Assembly: GCF_032062175.1 (NCBI RefSeq)
Contig: NZ_DAMBQK010000012.1
Location: 60,057 to 124,056 of the forward strand
Direction of reading: 5' to 3'
DNA length: 64,000 nucleotides
DNA from: Atlantibacter sp032062175
Lineage (GTDB): Bacteria; Pseudomonadota; Gammaproteobacteria; Enterobacterales; Enterobacteriaceae
Shown in pieces: positions 33,467-42,494 of this stretch. The translations under genes were made by a program, and so were the position numbers. Every line of letters starts with the position of its first letter. Positions within the stretch are counted from its first letter, which is position 1. A model generated the notes under the pieces. It worked only from the letters and a program-made list of their open reading frames with translations. It ran no database searches and was not told where the DNA came from.

Positions 33467-35461
33467 TTATTTCCCCAGCACCTGTTTTGCTTTCTTCACC
33501 ACGTTCTCGGTGGTAAAGCCGAAGAACGGGAACAGCTTCTCGGCGGGAGCCGATTCGCCATAGCTGGTCATCCCGACAATCGCGCCGTCGATGCCCACAT
33601 ATTTGTACCAGTAGTCGGCAATCCCGGCTTCTACCGCCACGCGCGCGCGCGCGTCACGCGGCAATACCGATTCTTTATAGCTTTCATCCTGGGCTTCAAA
33701 CACATCGGTGGATGGCAGTGATACCACGCGCACCTTGTGGCCTTCGTCGGTCAGCGTTTTGGCTGCGTTAACGGTGATTTCCATCTCCGAACCGGTGGCA
33801 ATCAGGATCAGCTCCGGCTGGCCGTCGCAGTCTTTCAGGACGTAACCCCCTTTCGAGATAGCGTCGATCTGTTCGGCGGAGCGATCCATTTGAGCGAGGT
33901 TCTGGCGCGACAGGATCAACGCCGTCGGCCCGTTATGGCGCTCAATTGCCGCTTTCCACGCCACGGCGGCTTCGACCTGATCGCACGGACGCCAGGTGCT
34001 GAAATTAGGCGTCAGGCGCAGGCTGGCCAGCTGTTCCACGGCCTGGTGCGTCGGGCCATCTTCCCCAAGGCCGATGGAGTCATGGGTATACACCATGATC
34101 TGGCGCGCTTTCATCAGCGCCGCCATACGCGCCGCATTACGGGCGTACTCGACAAACATCAGGAAGGTGGCGGTGTAAGGCACAAATCCACCGTGGTGGG
34201 CGATGCCGTTGGCGATGGCGGTCATGCCGAATTCGCGCACGCCGTAGTGGATATAGTTACCCGCCAGGTCTTCTTTCAGCGATTTGGAGCCTGACCAGAT
34301 AGTGAGGTTACTCGGCGCCAGGTCAGCGGAGCCGCCCAGCAGTTCCGGCAGAATCGGACCGTAGGTATTCAGCGCGTTTTGCGATGCCTTACGGGTAGCG
34401 ATTTTCGCGGGTTCGGCCTGAAGCTTTTTAATGTACTGCGCCGTGGTTTCCTGCCAGTTTTCCGGCATCCCGCCGCTCATCCGGCGCTCAAATTCCGCAG
34501 CCAGTTCCGGGTGGGCTTTTTTATAGGCGGCGAATTTCTCATTCCAGGCCTGTTCGGCTTTTTCGCCGGCTTCATGGGCGTCCCACTGCTGATAAATCTC
34601 TTTCGGGATCTCAAACGGCGGGTGATTCCAGCCCAGCTGTTTACGGGCCAGCGCCACTTCCTGCTCGCCCAGCGCCGCGCCGTGGGACTCTTCCTTACCG
34701 GCTTTGTTCGGCGAGCCGAAGCCGATAATGGTGCGGCACATAATCAGCGACGGCTTATCCGTCACCGCTTTGGCTTCTTCGATGGCTTTTTTCACCGCGT
34801 CCGGGTTATGGCCGTCGATATCCGGGATTACATGCCAGTGATAGGCCTCGAAGCGCTTCGCAGTATCGTCGGTAAACCAGCCTTCGGTTTCACCGTCAAT
34901 CGAGATGCCGTTATGGTCGTAAAAACCGATCAGCTTGCCCAGCCCCAGCGTGCCCGCCAGCGAACAGACTTCATGGGAGATGCCTTCCATCAAACAGCCG
35001 TCGCCCATAAACACCCAGGTGTAGTGGTCGACAATCTCATGATCCGGCTGGTTAAACTGCGCCGCCAGGGTGCGCTCGGCAATCGCCAGCCCCACCGCAT
35101 TCGCCAGGCCCTGGCCGAGCGGACCGGTGGTGGTTTCTACCCCTGGGGTATAGCCAATTTCCGGGTGTCCCGGCGTTTTTGAATGCAACTGGCGGAAGTT
35201 TTTTAACTCTTCGATCGGCAGGTCATAGCCGGACAGGTGCAGCAGGCTGTACAGCAGCATTGAGGCGTGACCGTTGGAGAGAATAAACCGGTCACGATCG
35301 TACCAGGTGGGGTTGCTGGGGTTGTGCTTCAGGAAATCGTTCCACAACACTTCCGCGATATCCGCCATCCCCATCGGGGCACCGGGATGCCCCGAGTTGG
35401 CTTTTTGTACGGCGTCCATACTGAGTGCGCGGATAGCGTTAGCGAGCGCTTGTCGAGACAT
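33467..35461 (-). CDS. tktB: Transketolase 2
   Basis: TktB transfers two-carbon ketol units in the non-oxidative pentose phosphate pathway with thiamine diphosphate and Mg. The 664-residue product (E. coli TktB 667) starts MSRQALANAIRALSMDAVQ, with GGAG six bases before the ATG; longer in-frame starts at 35473 and 35566 are rejected. The ThDP motif GDGCLMEGISHEVCSLAGTLGLGKLIGFYDHN lies near residue 154. The pyrimidine-domain VREFGMTAIANGIAHHGG lies near 408. Location next to talA identifies it as tktB rather than tktA. In E. coli this pair is RpoS-dependent. Confidence 0.95.
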   Translation of the reverse strand: MSRQALANAIRALSMDAVQKANSGHPGAPMGMADIAEVLWNDFLKHNPSNPTWYDRDRFILSNGHASMLLYSLLHLSGYDLPIEELKNFRQLHSKTPGHPEIGYTPGVETTTGPLGQGLANAVGLAIAERTLAAQFNQPDHEIVDHYTWVFMGDGCLMEGISHEVCSLAGTLGLGKLIGFYDHNGISIDGETEGWFTDDTAKRFEAYHWHVIPDIDGHNPDAVKKAIEEAKAVTDKPSLIMCRTIIGFGSPNKAGKEESHGAALGEQEVALARKQLGWNHPPFEIPKEIYQQWDAHEAGEKAEQAWNEKFAAYKKAHPELAAEFERRMSGGMPENWQETTAQYIKKLQAEPAKIATRKASQNALNTYGPILPELLGGSADLAPSNLTIWSGSKSLKEDLAGNYIHYGVREFGMTAIANGIAHHGGFVPYTATFLMFVEYARNAARMAALMKARQIMVYTHDSIGLGEDGPTHQAVEQLASLRLTPNFSTWRPCDQVEAAVAWKAAIERHNGPTALILSRQNLAQMDRSAEQIDAISKGGYVLKDCDGQPELILIATGSEMEITVNAAKTLTDEGHKVRVVSLPSTDVFEAQDESYKESVLPRDARARVAVEAGIADYWYKYVGIDGAIVGMTSYGESAPAEKLFPFFGFTTENVVKKAKQVLGK

Positions 35462-35516
35462 AGAGTTCTCCATGGCTGATAAAGGGGGTAACCCGTTATT
35501 TTTCAAAGTAAAAGAA

Positions 35517-36467
35517 TTACGATTTTGCGGCGAGCAAATCCTCGAGTTTGCGTTGGTCGACGGCAAATGACCTGATGCCTTCCGCTAATTTTTCTACCGC
35601 CATCGCGTCCTGGTTATGTTCCCAACGGAATTCCGCTTCGGTCATCGGCGCAGGGCGTTTAAAGGTTTGCGGGGTGGGGATCAGTTTGCGGTGAACGGTC
35701 TCTTCGCTGGCCTGGAGCTGTTTAAGCAGATCGGGCGAGATAGTCAGACGGTCACAGCCCGCCAGTGCCAGAATTTGCTCAGTACGGCGGAAGCTCGCGC
35801 CCATCACAATGGTGTCGTAGCGGTGCTGTTTGTAATAGTCATAGATATTACGCACCGATTTCACGCCCGGATCTTCTTCCACCACGTAGGGGTCCATGGG
35901 TTTACGGGCCTGATACCAGTCGTAAATACGCCCCACGAACGGCGACACCAGGTAAACGCCCGCTTCGGCGCAGGCGCGCGCCTGGGCGAAGGAAAACAGC
36001 AGCGTCAGGTTGCAGTTAATACCTTCTTTTTCCAGCGCTTCCGCCGCGCGGATGCCCTCCCAGGTGGAGGCGAGCTTGATCAGAATACGTGACTTATCAA
36101 TGCCCTGCTCGGCGTACAGCGCGACCAGGCGGCGGGCTTTTTCGATGCTTTTTTGCTTATCGAATGAGAGCCGCGCATCCACTTCGGTTGACACGCGCCC
36201 CGGAACGCTTTTGAGGATTTCCGCGCCAATGTTGACGGCCAGTTTGTCGCAGGCTTCGGCAATCTGCTGTTCCTGGGTATCACCACGGGATTTGCCGTAG
36301 CGTAAGGCGTCCTTGACCAACGGCTTATAGGCCTCGAGGGCGGCGGCTTTCAGTAACAGCGAGGGGTTGGTGGTGGCATCTTCCGGTTGATAATGGCGAA
36401 TTGACTCAATATCGCCGCTGTCGGCCACGATGGTGGTGAACTGTTTGATACCTTCTAGCTGGTTCAT
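35517..36467 (-). CDS. talA: Transaldolase A
   Basis: TalA transfers dihydroxyacetone units between sedoheptulose-7-phosphate and glyceraldehyde-3-phosphate. The 316-residue product equals the E. coli length and begins MNQLEGIKQFTTIVADSGDIESIRHYQPEDATTNPSLLLKAA. The Schiff-base lysine is in the family signature SRILIKLASTWEGIRAAEAL (about residue 131). It precedes tktB by 55 bp on the same strand, giving a talA-tktB operon. Its promoter lies in the 292-bp spacer shared with divergent maeB. Confidence 0.97.
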   Translation of the reverse strand: MNQLEGIKQFTTIVADSGDIESIRHYQPEDATTNPSLLLKAAALEAYKPLVKDALRYGKSRGDTQEQQIAEACDKLAVNIGAEILKSVPGRVSTEVDARLSFDKQKSIEKARRLVALYAEQGIDKSRILIKLASTWEGIRAAEALEKEGINCNLTLLFSFAQARACAEAGVYLVSPFVGRIYDWYQARKPMDPYVVEEDPGVKSVRNIYDYYKQHRYDTIVMGASFRRTEQILALAGCDRLTISPDLLKQLQASEETVHRKLIPTPQTFKRPAPMTEAEFRWEHNQDAMAVEKLAEGIRSFAVDQRKLEDLLAAKS

Positions 36468-36561
36468 GAAATTTACTCCTTTGTATACAAATACTTATCA
36501 GAGAGCTTCCCGGCGCTCCCTTAAACAAGAAACGATGTGCATAACAAAAAAGCATAGCAGA

Positions 36562-36579
36562 CAGGCATGGCATTGCCTG
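36562..36579. repeat. Inverted repeat in the talA-maeB spacer
   Basis: CAGGCA-tggcat-TGCCTG is an 18-bp inverted repeat about 95 bp upstream of talA. It could bind a regulator or form a hairpin; no specific regulator is recognised. Confidence 0.35.
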
Positions 36580-36673
36580 GCACAGCAGGTAACATAGTCT
36601 CTATAAATTGCTAACAATCTTTGCCATACATTGATGATAGTTTGGCAACGTTCAAAGTTTGTTAGCCGTCGAA

Positions 36674-36690
36674 GGGCCATACTATGGCCC
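36674..36690. repeat. Palindrome in the maeB leader
   Basis: GGGCCATA-c-TATGGCCC is an almost uninterrupted 17-bp palindrome that ends 69 bp before the maeB ATG. It may be an operator or a leader hairpin; no regulator is recognised. Confidence 0.45.
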
Positions 36691-36759
36691 ACTCAAAAAG
36701 GGCGCGGTACGCATTGCCCTCCAGTCACTTCCCAGAACGAAAGGTAAAGGACCAGAAAA

Positions 36760-39039
36760 ATGGATGAACAGTTGAAACAAAGTGCCCTCGATTTCCACGA
36801 GTTTCCGGTACCAGGGAAAATTCAGGTTTCTCCAACCAAACCGCTTGCTACCCAGCGCGATTTGGCGCTGGCCTATTCGCCAGGCGTGGCCGCTCCCTGT
36901 CTTGAGATTGAAAAAGATCCGCTGGCGGCCTTTAAATACACGGCGCGTGGCAACCTGGTCGCGGTGATTTCCAACGGCACCGCGGTGCTGGGACTTGGCA
37001 ATATTGGCGCGCTGGCCGGTAAACCGGTGATGGAAGGCAAGGGCGTCCTGTTCAAAAAATTTGCCGGTATCGACGTCTTCGATATTGAAGTGGATGAACT
37101 GGACCCGGATAAATTTATTAACGTTGTCGCCGCGCTGGAACCGACGTTTGGCGGCATCAACCTCGAAGATATCAAAGCGCCGGAATGTTTTTATATCGAG
37201 CAACAACTGCGTGAGCGCATGAATATTCCGGTATTCCACGACGACCAGCATGGCACGGCGATCATCAGTACTGCCGCTATCCTGAACGGCCTGCGCGTGG
37301 TGGAAAAGAATCTCTCTGATGTGCGCATGGTGGTATCAGGCGCAGGGGCGGCGGCGATTGCCTGTATGAACCTGCTGGTGGCGCTGGGCATGCAGAAACA
37401 CAACATCGTGGTATGCGACTCCAAAGGCGTCATCTATAAAGATCGCGAGCCGAACATGGCGGAAACCAAAGCGGCTTATGCGGTCGAGGATGACGGCAAG
37501 CGCACGCTGGACGATGTGGTTGACGGCGCGGATATCTTCCTGGGCTGTTCTGGCCCGAAAGTGTTGACGCCAGAGATGGTCAAAAAAATGGCGCGCGCGC
37601 CGCTGATCCTGGCGCTGGCTAACCCGGAACCGGAAATTCTGCCGCCGCTGGCGAAAGAGGTGCGCCCGGACGCGATTATCTGTACCGGCCGCTCCGACTA
37701 TCCGAACCAGGTCAACAACGTGCTGTGCTTCCCGTTCATCTTCCGCGGCGCGCTGGACGTGGGCGCAACCGCTATCAACGAAGAGATGAAACTGGCGGCG
37801 GTTCATGCTATTGCCGAGCTGGCTCATGCGGAGCAAAGCGAAGTCGTGGCCTCAGCGTATGGCGACCAGGACCTGAGCTTTGGCCCGGAATACATCATCC
37901 CGAAACCGTTTGACCCGCGTTTGATTGTGAAGATTGCCCCAGCGGTGGCAAAAGCGGCAATGGATTCCGGCGTAGCGACCCGCCCAATCGAAGATTTCGA
38001 TGCCTACATTGATAAACTCACCGAGTTTGTCTACAAAACTAACCTGTTTATGAAGCCGATTTTCTCTCAGGCGCGTAAAGATCCCAAACGCGTGGTGCTG
38101 ACCGAAGGGGAAGATAACCGCGTACTGCACGCGACTCAGGAACTGATTACCCTGGGCCTGGCGAAGCCGATCCTGGTGGGCCGCCCGAGCGTGATCGAAA
38201 TGCGTATCCAGAAACTGGGGCTGCAAATTAAAGCGGGCGTTGATTTCGAGATCGTCAATAATGAATCCGATCCGCGCTTTAAAGAGTACTGGAACGAGTA
38301 CTACACCATCATGAAACGCCGGGGGATTACCCAGGAGCAGGCGCAGAAAGCGGTGATCGGCAACACCACCGTGATCGGCGCGATCATGGTGCATCGCGGT
38401 GAAGCGGATGCCATGATTTGCGGCACCATCGGCGATTACCACGAACATTTCAGCGTGGTGCAGGAGATCTTCGGCTATCGCGAAGGCGTGAAAGCGGCGG
38501 GGGCGATGAACGCGCTGCTGCTGCCGAGCGGCAACACCTTTATCACCGATACCTATGTCAACGACGACCCGACGCCAGAGCAGTTGGCAGAAATCGCTAT
38601 CATGGCGGCAGAAACCGTGCGTCGCTTCGGTATCGAGCCGAGAGTGGCGCTGCTGTCGCACTCTAACTTTGGTTCGTCCAACTCCCCGGCGGCGAGCAAA
38701 ATGCGCAAAACCCTGGAACTGGTACGCGAGCGCGCCCCGGACCTGATGATTGATGGCGAAATGCACGGCGATGCGGCGCTGATTGAAAGCATCCGCAACG
38801 AACGTATGCCGGACAGCCCGCTGAAAGGCTCTGCCAACATTCTGGTGATGCCAAACGTGGAAGCGGCGCGTATCAGCTACAACCTGCTGCGCGTCTCCAG
38901 TTCTGAAGGCGTGACCGTGGGGCCGGTGCTGATGGGCGTGGCGAAACCGGTGCACGTGTTGACGCAGATCGCGTCGGTGCGTCGTATCGTCAATATGGTG
39001 GCCCTGGCGGTGGTTGAAGCGCAAACCAATCCGCTGTAA
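36760..39039 (+). CDS. maeB: NADP-dependent malic enzyme MaeB
   Basis: MaeB decarboxylates malate to pyruvate with NADP. The 759-residue product equals the E. coli length. Residues 1 to about 425 are the malic enzyme: YSPGVAAPCLEI, the acidic metal site VFHDDQHGTAI, and the Rossmann VVSGAGAAAIACMN. Residues about 430-759 are a phosphotransacetylase-like domain (LTEGEDNRVLHATQEL, SHSNFGSSNSPAASKM) that binds acetyl-CoA allosterically and is not known to be catalytic. ATG 36760 follows AAAGGACCAGAAAA. In E. coli the eut operon lies between maeB and hemF; here they are adjacent. Confidence 0.97.
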   Translation: MDEQLKQSALDFHEFPVPGKIQVSPTKPLATQRDLALAYSPGVAAPCLEIEKDPLAAFKYTARGNLVAVISNGTAVLGLGNIGALAGKPVMEGKGVLFKKFAGIDVFDIEVDELDPDKFINVVAALEPTFGGINLEDIKAPECFYIEQQLRERMNIPVFHDDQHGTAIISTAAILNGLRVVEKNLSDVRMVVSGAGAAAIACMNLLVALGMQKHNIVVCDSKGVIYKDREPNMAETKAAYAVEDDGKRTLDDVVDGADIFLGCSGPKVLTPEMVKKMARAPLILALANPEPEILPPLAKEVRPDAIICTGRSDYPNQVNNVLCFPFIFRGALDVGATAINEEMKLAAVHAIAELAHAEQSEVVASAYGDQDLSFGPEYIIPKPFDPRLIVKIAPAVAKAAMDSGVATRPIEDFDAYIDKLTEFVYKTNLFMKPIFSQARKDPKRVVLTEGEDNRVLHATQELITLGLAKPILVGRPSVIEMRIQKLGLQIKAGVDFEIVNNESDPRFKEYWNEYYTIMKRRGITQEQAQKAVIGNTTVIGAIMVHRGEADAMICGTIGDYHEHFSVVQEIFGYREGVKAAGAMNALLLPSGNTFITDTYVNDDPTPEQLAEIAIMAAETVRRFGIEPRVALLSHSNFGSSNSPAASKMRKTLELVRERAPDLMIDGEMHGDAALIESIRNERMPDSPLKGSANILVMPNVEAARISYNLLRVSSSEGVTVGPVLMGVAKPVHVLTQIASVRRIVNMVALAVVEAQTNPL

Positions 39040-39054
39040 CCCTGCGTTGAAATG

Positions 39055-39086
39055 AAAATCAGACGCCACGGCGTCTGATTTTTTTT
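39055..39086. terminator. Bidirectional terminator between maeB and hemF
   Basis: AAAATCAGACGCC-ac-GGCGTCTGATTTTTTTT has a long perfect stem 16 bp after the maeB stop, overlapping the end of hemF. It serves both convergent genes. Confidence 0.9.
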
Positions 39087-39990
39087 ATGGCTTCAACCAC
39101 TCTTTAACCTGAATAAAGTCGCTTAGCGCCGCTTCCGGGCTGCCCGCTTCGGGCTGGAAGTTGTATTCCCAGCGCACCAGCGGCGGCATCGACATCAATA
39201 TCGACTCGGTACGCCCGCCGGTTTGCAAACCAAACAGCGTGCCGCGATCCCATACCAGGTTGAACTCCACATAGCGGCCCCGGCGATAAAGCTGGAAATC
39301 GCGCTCGCGCTCGCCCCAGGCCAGCGCTTTACGGCGCTCGACGATGGGCAGGTACGCATCCAGATAACCCTGGCCTACCGCCTGAATAAAGGCGAAGCAG
39401 CGCGTAAAATCCGGGGCGTTGAGATCGTCGAAGAACAGGCCGCCGATGCCGCGCGGCTCGTTGCGGTGTTTCAGGAAGAAGTAGTCATCACACCATTTCT
39501 TGTAGCGCGGATAGACGTCATCGCCGAACGGCGCGCACAGATCCCGGGCGGTACGGTGCCAGTGAACGGCGTCTTCTTCAAAGCCGTAATAGGGCGTTAA
39601 ATCGAAACCGCCGCCGAACCACCACACCGGTTCAGCATCGGGCTTTGTTGCGATAAAAAACCGCACGTTGGCATGGCTGGTGGGGATATACGGATTACGC
39701 GGATGCACCACCAGCGAAACGCCCATCGCCTCGAAGCTGCGTCCCGCCAGTTCCGGGCGGTGCGCGGTGGCCGAAGCGGGCAGGGCATCGCCGTGAACGT
39801 GGGAAAAGTTAACCCCTGCCTGTTCGAATACGCCGCCGTCACGCAACACGCGGCTGCGCCCACCGCCGCCCGCGTCGCGCTGCCAGTTATCTTCAATGAA
39901 GACTGCGCCGTCGATGGCGCTGAGCTGTTGGCAAATCCGATCCTGTAGGTCCAGCAAAAACTGCTTAACCGCTGAAATATCCGGCGTCAT
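39085..39990 (-). CDS. hemF: Oxygen-dependent coproporphyrinogen III oxidase
   Basis: HemF uses oxygen to decarboxylate two propionates of coproporphyrinogen III to vinyl groups in haem synthesis. The 301-residue product (E. coli 299) begins MTPDISAVKQFLLDLQDRICQQLSAIDG. The family signature WFGGGFDLTPYYGFEEDAVHWH (about residues 124-145) and PHFN-like HPRNPYIPTSHANVRFF (about 97-113) carry the conserved histidines. The C-terminal YVEFNLVWDRGTLFGLQTGGRTESILMSMPP dimer region is intact. It starts 3 bp after the amiA stop, so amiA-hemF is an operon. Confidence 0.97.
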   Translation of the reverse strand: MTPDISAVKQFLLDLQDRICQQLSAIDGAVFIEDNWQRDAGGGGRSRVLRDGGVFEQAGVNFSHVHGDALPASATAHRPELAGRSFEAMGVSLVVHPRNPYIPTSHANVRFFIATKPDAEPVWWFGGGFDLTPYYGFEEDAVHWHRTARDLCAPFGDDVYPRYKKWCDDYFFLKHRNEPRGIGGLFFDDLNAPDFTRCFAFIQAVGQGYLDAYLPIVERRKALAWGERERDFQLYRRGRYVEFNLVWDRGTLFGLQTGGRTESILMSMPPLVRWEYNFQPEAGSPEAALSDFIQVKEWLKP

Positions 39991-39993
39991 GGC

Positions 39994-40863
39994 TTAGCCT
40001 CGTTTGGAGTGGGCTTTGTGGTTATCAAACCAGTTGAAGTAGCTGATCACCCCACTGGCGATGGCGTTAGCGATTTTCTGGCGAAACGCCTGGGTGCCCA
40101 GCAGCCGTTCCTCTTCAGGATTAGTGATAAACGAGGTTTCCACCAGCACCGACGGCACCGACGGGGATTTCAGCACCACAAACGCCGCTTGTTCGGTGGA
40201 GCGGCTGTGCAACCGGTGTACTGGCTTAATCTGGCGCAAAATATGCGAGCCGAGCGTCAGGCTATTTTTGATGGTGTCGGTTTGCACCAGATCGAACAAC
40301 ACCTGTTGCAGATACTGGTCTTTTTGCTTCACCTTGCTGCCCGCCACGTCATCCGCGGCGTTCTCACGCTCGGAAAGGTATTTTGCCATGGCGCTACTGG
40401 CCCCGCGATTAGACAGGGCAAACACCGATGCCCCCGCCGCAGACGGGTTGGTAAAGCCGTCGGCGTGAATCGACATAAACAGATCCGCGCCGTGCTTATG
40501 GGCGATTTCCACGCGATCGTACAGCGGAATAAAGGTGTCACCGCTGCGGGTCAACCGGGCGTCAATGCCTTTGCTCTTGAGAATGTTGCGCACGTTTTTG
40601 GCAATCGCCAGCACCACGTGTTTTTCTTTCGAGCCGTTAGCGCCAATGGCGCCGGTATCAATCCCGCCGTGGCCCGGATCGAGCACCACGACGCGGCGCG
40701 CCCCGGATGTTTTCTTTTTCGCCGGGCTGTGTCCGTTGGAAGTTTTCAGCGCTTTGCTCTCTTCCCGGGCAAAGGCTTTGTTCACACCTGAGAGGGTCAG
40801 GGCGGCGAGGCCAGTCAACAGCATCTGGCGTCGGGTGAGTTTGGTAAATTTTATCGTGCTCAT
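39994..40863 (-). CDS. amiA: Tat-exported N-acetylmuramoyl-L-alanine amidase AmiA
   Basis: AmiA cleaves the stem peptide from muramic acid during septal peptidoglycan splitting, activated by EnvC. The 289-residue product equals the E. coli length. A Tat signal TRRQMLLTGLAALTLSG is cleaved at AFA around residue 33. The Amidase_3 domain has VLDPGHGGIDTGAIG with a zinc histidine near residue 65, the SIHADGFTNPSAAGASVF segment with another histidine, and PSVLVETSFITNPEEE with the catalytic glutamate. hemF follows. It diverges from ypeA. Confidence 0.97.
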   Translation of the reverse strand: MSTIKFTKLTRRQMLLTGLAALTLSGVNKAFAREESKALKTSNGHSPAKKKTSGARRVVVLDPGHGGIDTGAIGANGSKEKHVVLAIAKNVRNILKSKGIDARLTRSGDTFIPLYDRVEIAHKHGADLFMSIHADGFTNPSAAGASVFALSNRGASSAMAKYLSERENAADDVAGSKVKQKDQYLQQVLFDLVQTDTIKNSLTLGSHILRQIKPVHRLHSRSTEQAAFVVLKSPSVPSVLVETSFITNPEEERLLGTQAFRQKIANAIASGVISYFNWFDNHKAHSKRG

Positions 40864-41079
40864 GCGGCCTGAGTTTCGGTTAGAACAAAAGAGTAGAGTT
40901 ATAGCTTACCGTGGTTGTCCGTACGACCTTCTATGATAAGAAAAGTTTTACGGCTCGTTTCAGACAAATACGGGGCCGTTATTATGCCATCAACCGGGAA
41001 GTTTTGACCTGGGATATTGGCTATTGATGCCGTTAACGCCATAATCACGGTTTTTATTCCATAAATAATGGGGAATACC

Positions 41080-41505
41080 ATGGAGATACGCGTTTTTCGT
41101 CAGGACGATTTCGAGGAAGTGATCACCCTGTGGGAACGTTGCGACTTGCTTCGCCCCTGGAACGACCCGGAAATGGATATTGAGCGCAAAATCAACCATG
41201 ACGTGTCGCTGTTCCTGGTGGCGGAAGTTGCCGGAGAGATCGTCGGCACGGTGATGGGCGGTTATGATGGGCATCGCGGCTCCGCGTATTATCTCGGCGT
41301 GCATCCTGAATTCCGCGGGCGCGGTATTGCCAATGCGCTGCTCAGCCGCCTGGAAAAGAAACTGATCGCACGCGGGTGCCCGAAGCTTCAACTGCTCATC
41401 CGTGAAGAAAATGATGTGGTGCTCGGCATGTATGAACGTCTCGGCTACGAGCACCAGGATGTATTAAGCCTGGGTAAACGGCTTATCGAAGACGAAGAGT
41501 ATTAA
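41080..41505 (+). CDS. ypeA: GNAT-family acetyltransferase YpeA
   Basis: The 141-residue product equals E. coli YpeA. It is a single GNAT domain starting MEIRVFRQDDFEEVITLWERCDLL. The acetyl-CoA loop is HPEFRGRGIANALLSRLEKKL (about residues 71-91), with the downstream YERLGYEHQDVLSLGKRL. The substrate is unknown. The ATG at 41080 matches E. coli; an in-frame ATG four codons upstream is less likely. It ends at a strong terminator converging with the YgiW-like gene. Confidence 0.93.
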   Translation: MEIRVFRQDDFEEVITLWERCDLLRPWNDPEMDIERKINHDVSLFLVAEVAGEIVGTVMGGYDGHRGSAYYLGVHPEFRGRGIANALLSRLEKKLIARGCPKLQLLIREENDVVLGMYERLGYEHQDVLSLGKRLIEDEEY

Positions 41506-41536
41506 AAAACCCGCCGTGCGGCGGGTTTGTTTTTTT
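41504..41536. terminator. Bidirectional terminator after ypeA
   Basis: AAAAAACCCGCCG-tg-CGGCGGGTTTG followed by TTTTTTT has an 8-bp GC-rich stem overlapping the ypeA stop and abutting the next gene's stop. Confidence 0.9.
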
Positions 41537-41954
41537 AACCTTTGGTCACTTTCTTAACGTCGATTTCTACCGAGTTCCAGTCTTTATCCACTTCACCTTC
41601 GAGACGCACTTTGTCGTTCGGGGTGATGGAGACGCCGCCCCAGTTATCGTCGTCGATATCGACATTCACGGTGCCGGTGCTGTCACGGAATTCGTAACGC
41701 TCTTTACCCACCTTACGCACGATGTTGCCTTCCAGCACCACCCACGCATCATCGCGCAGGCCTTTCGCTTGTTCGACCGTGGTGGTTGCGGCGTCCGGGC
41801 CGACGAAACCGCCTTTTTGGGTGTTTTGCGTGGTTTGGCTGTTTTGGGTTTTAGTGGCGTCCGGGCCGCTAAATCCGCCGGCCTGCTGGCCAAACGCGGT
41901 CACGCTGAATAACAAACCGGCAGCGACGGACGCTGCCACAAATGCTTTTTTCAT
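41535..41954 (-). CDS. Secreted YgiW/YdeI-family OB-fold (BOF) protein
   Basis: The 139-residue product has a signal peptide MKKAFVAASVAAGLLFSVTAFG. The two GGF-x-GPDA motifs (GGFSGPDATKTQ and GGFVGPDAATTT) are a repeat also seen in E. coli YgiW. The OB-fold follows with VEQAKGLRDDAWVVLEGNIVRKV, TVNVDIDDDNWGGVSI and GEVDKDWNSVEIDVKKV. Family members are periplasmic stress-related proteins (YgiW in peroxide and metal stress, YdeI in antimicrobial-peptide resistance), so a similar envelope role is inferred. This copy lies between ypeA and yfeZ, where I know of no such gene in E. coli K-12; it may be a paralogue. The ATG at 41954 starts the signal peptide. Confidence 0.88.
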   Translation of the reverse strand: MKKAFVAASVAAGLLFSVTAFGQQAGGFSGPDATKTQNSQTTQNTQKGGFVGPDAATTTVEQAKGLRDDAWVVLEGNIVRKVGKERYEFRDSTGTVNVDIDDDNWGGVSITPNDKVRLEGEVDKDWNSVEIDVKKVTKG

Positions 41955-42052
41955 ATCAATCTCCATTTGTGATGAGGCAGAGAATTTTGTCATAAACGCA
42001 ATGCCAGTGACATAATTCTCGCTCAGATGACTCATCTGTCCAGGACCTATAC

Positions 42053-42490
42053 ATGTTTTTACCAAACGACTATGACCAGCACGGGCGGTTGAAATTGCCC
42101 GCTTTTTTCTGGCTGGTGCTCCTGTTACAGGCCAGGACATGGGTGCTGTTTGTGGCGGCGGGCGCGTCCCGCGAGCAGGGTGAGGCGCTGTTACGGCTGT
42201 TTTACCCTGACAGCGAGATGTTCTGGCTGGGGCTGTTGCCGGGCATTCCGGCGGTGATAGCCTTTCTGCTGAGCGGCAGGCGAGGGTGCTGGCCGAGGCT
42301 CTGGATGGCGTGGCGCTGGGTATTGATTGCGGCGCAAATTGGACTGCTAATCTGGCAGATCGCGGTGGTGTTTGGCGAAGAGACAGTAAATGGCATCACC
42401 CTGGCGCTGATGGTACTGGATGGGGTGGCACTGGCCTGGCTGTTGACCAATCCGCGCGTAAAAGCGTGTTTTTCACCTTCTGATGAGTAA
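42053..42490 (+). CDS. yfeZ: Inner membrane protein YfeZ (DUF2919)
   Basis: The 145-residue product begins MFLPNDYDQHGRLKLPAFFWLVLLLQARTWVLFVAAG and belongs to DUF2919. It has about four hydrophobic segments (about 16-37, 55-75, 83-101 and 108-135). No function is known for the family. It diverges from the YgiW-like gene with 98 bp between them and is followed 63 bp later by yfeY, as in E. coli. Confidence 0.88.
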   Translation: MFLPNDYDQHGRLKLPAFFWLVLLLQARTWVLFVAAGASREQGEALLRLFYPDSEMFWLGLLPGIPAVIAFLLSGRRGCWPRLWMAWRWVLIAAQIGLLIWQIAVVFGEETVNGITLALMVLDGVALAWLLTNPRVKACFSPSDE

Positions 42491-42494
42491 ACCT

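Noticed and set aside
34379..35182. A 267-codon open frame on the plus strand
   Set aside because: It is antisense to tktB; tktB is intact and conserved across its whole length.
37852..39069. A 405-codon open frame on the minus strand
   Set aside because: It is antisense to maeB with biased His/Arg/Phe composition; maeB is full length and conserved.
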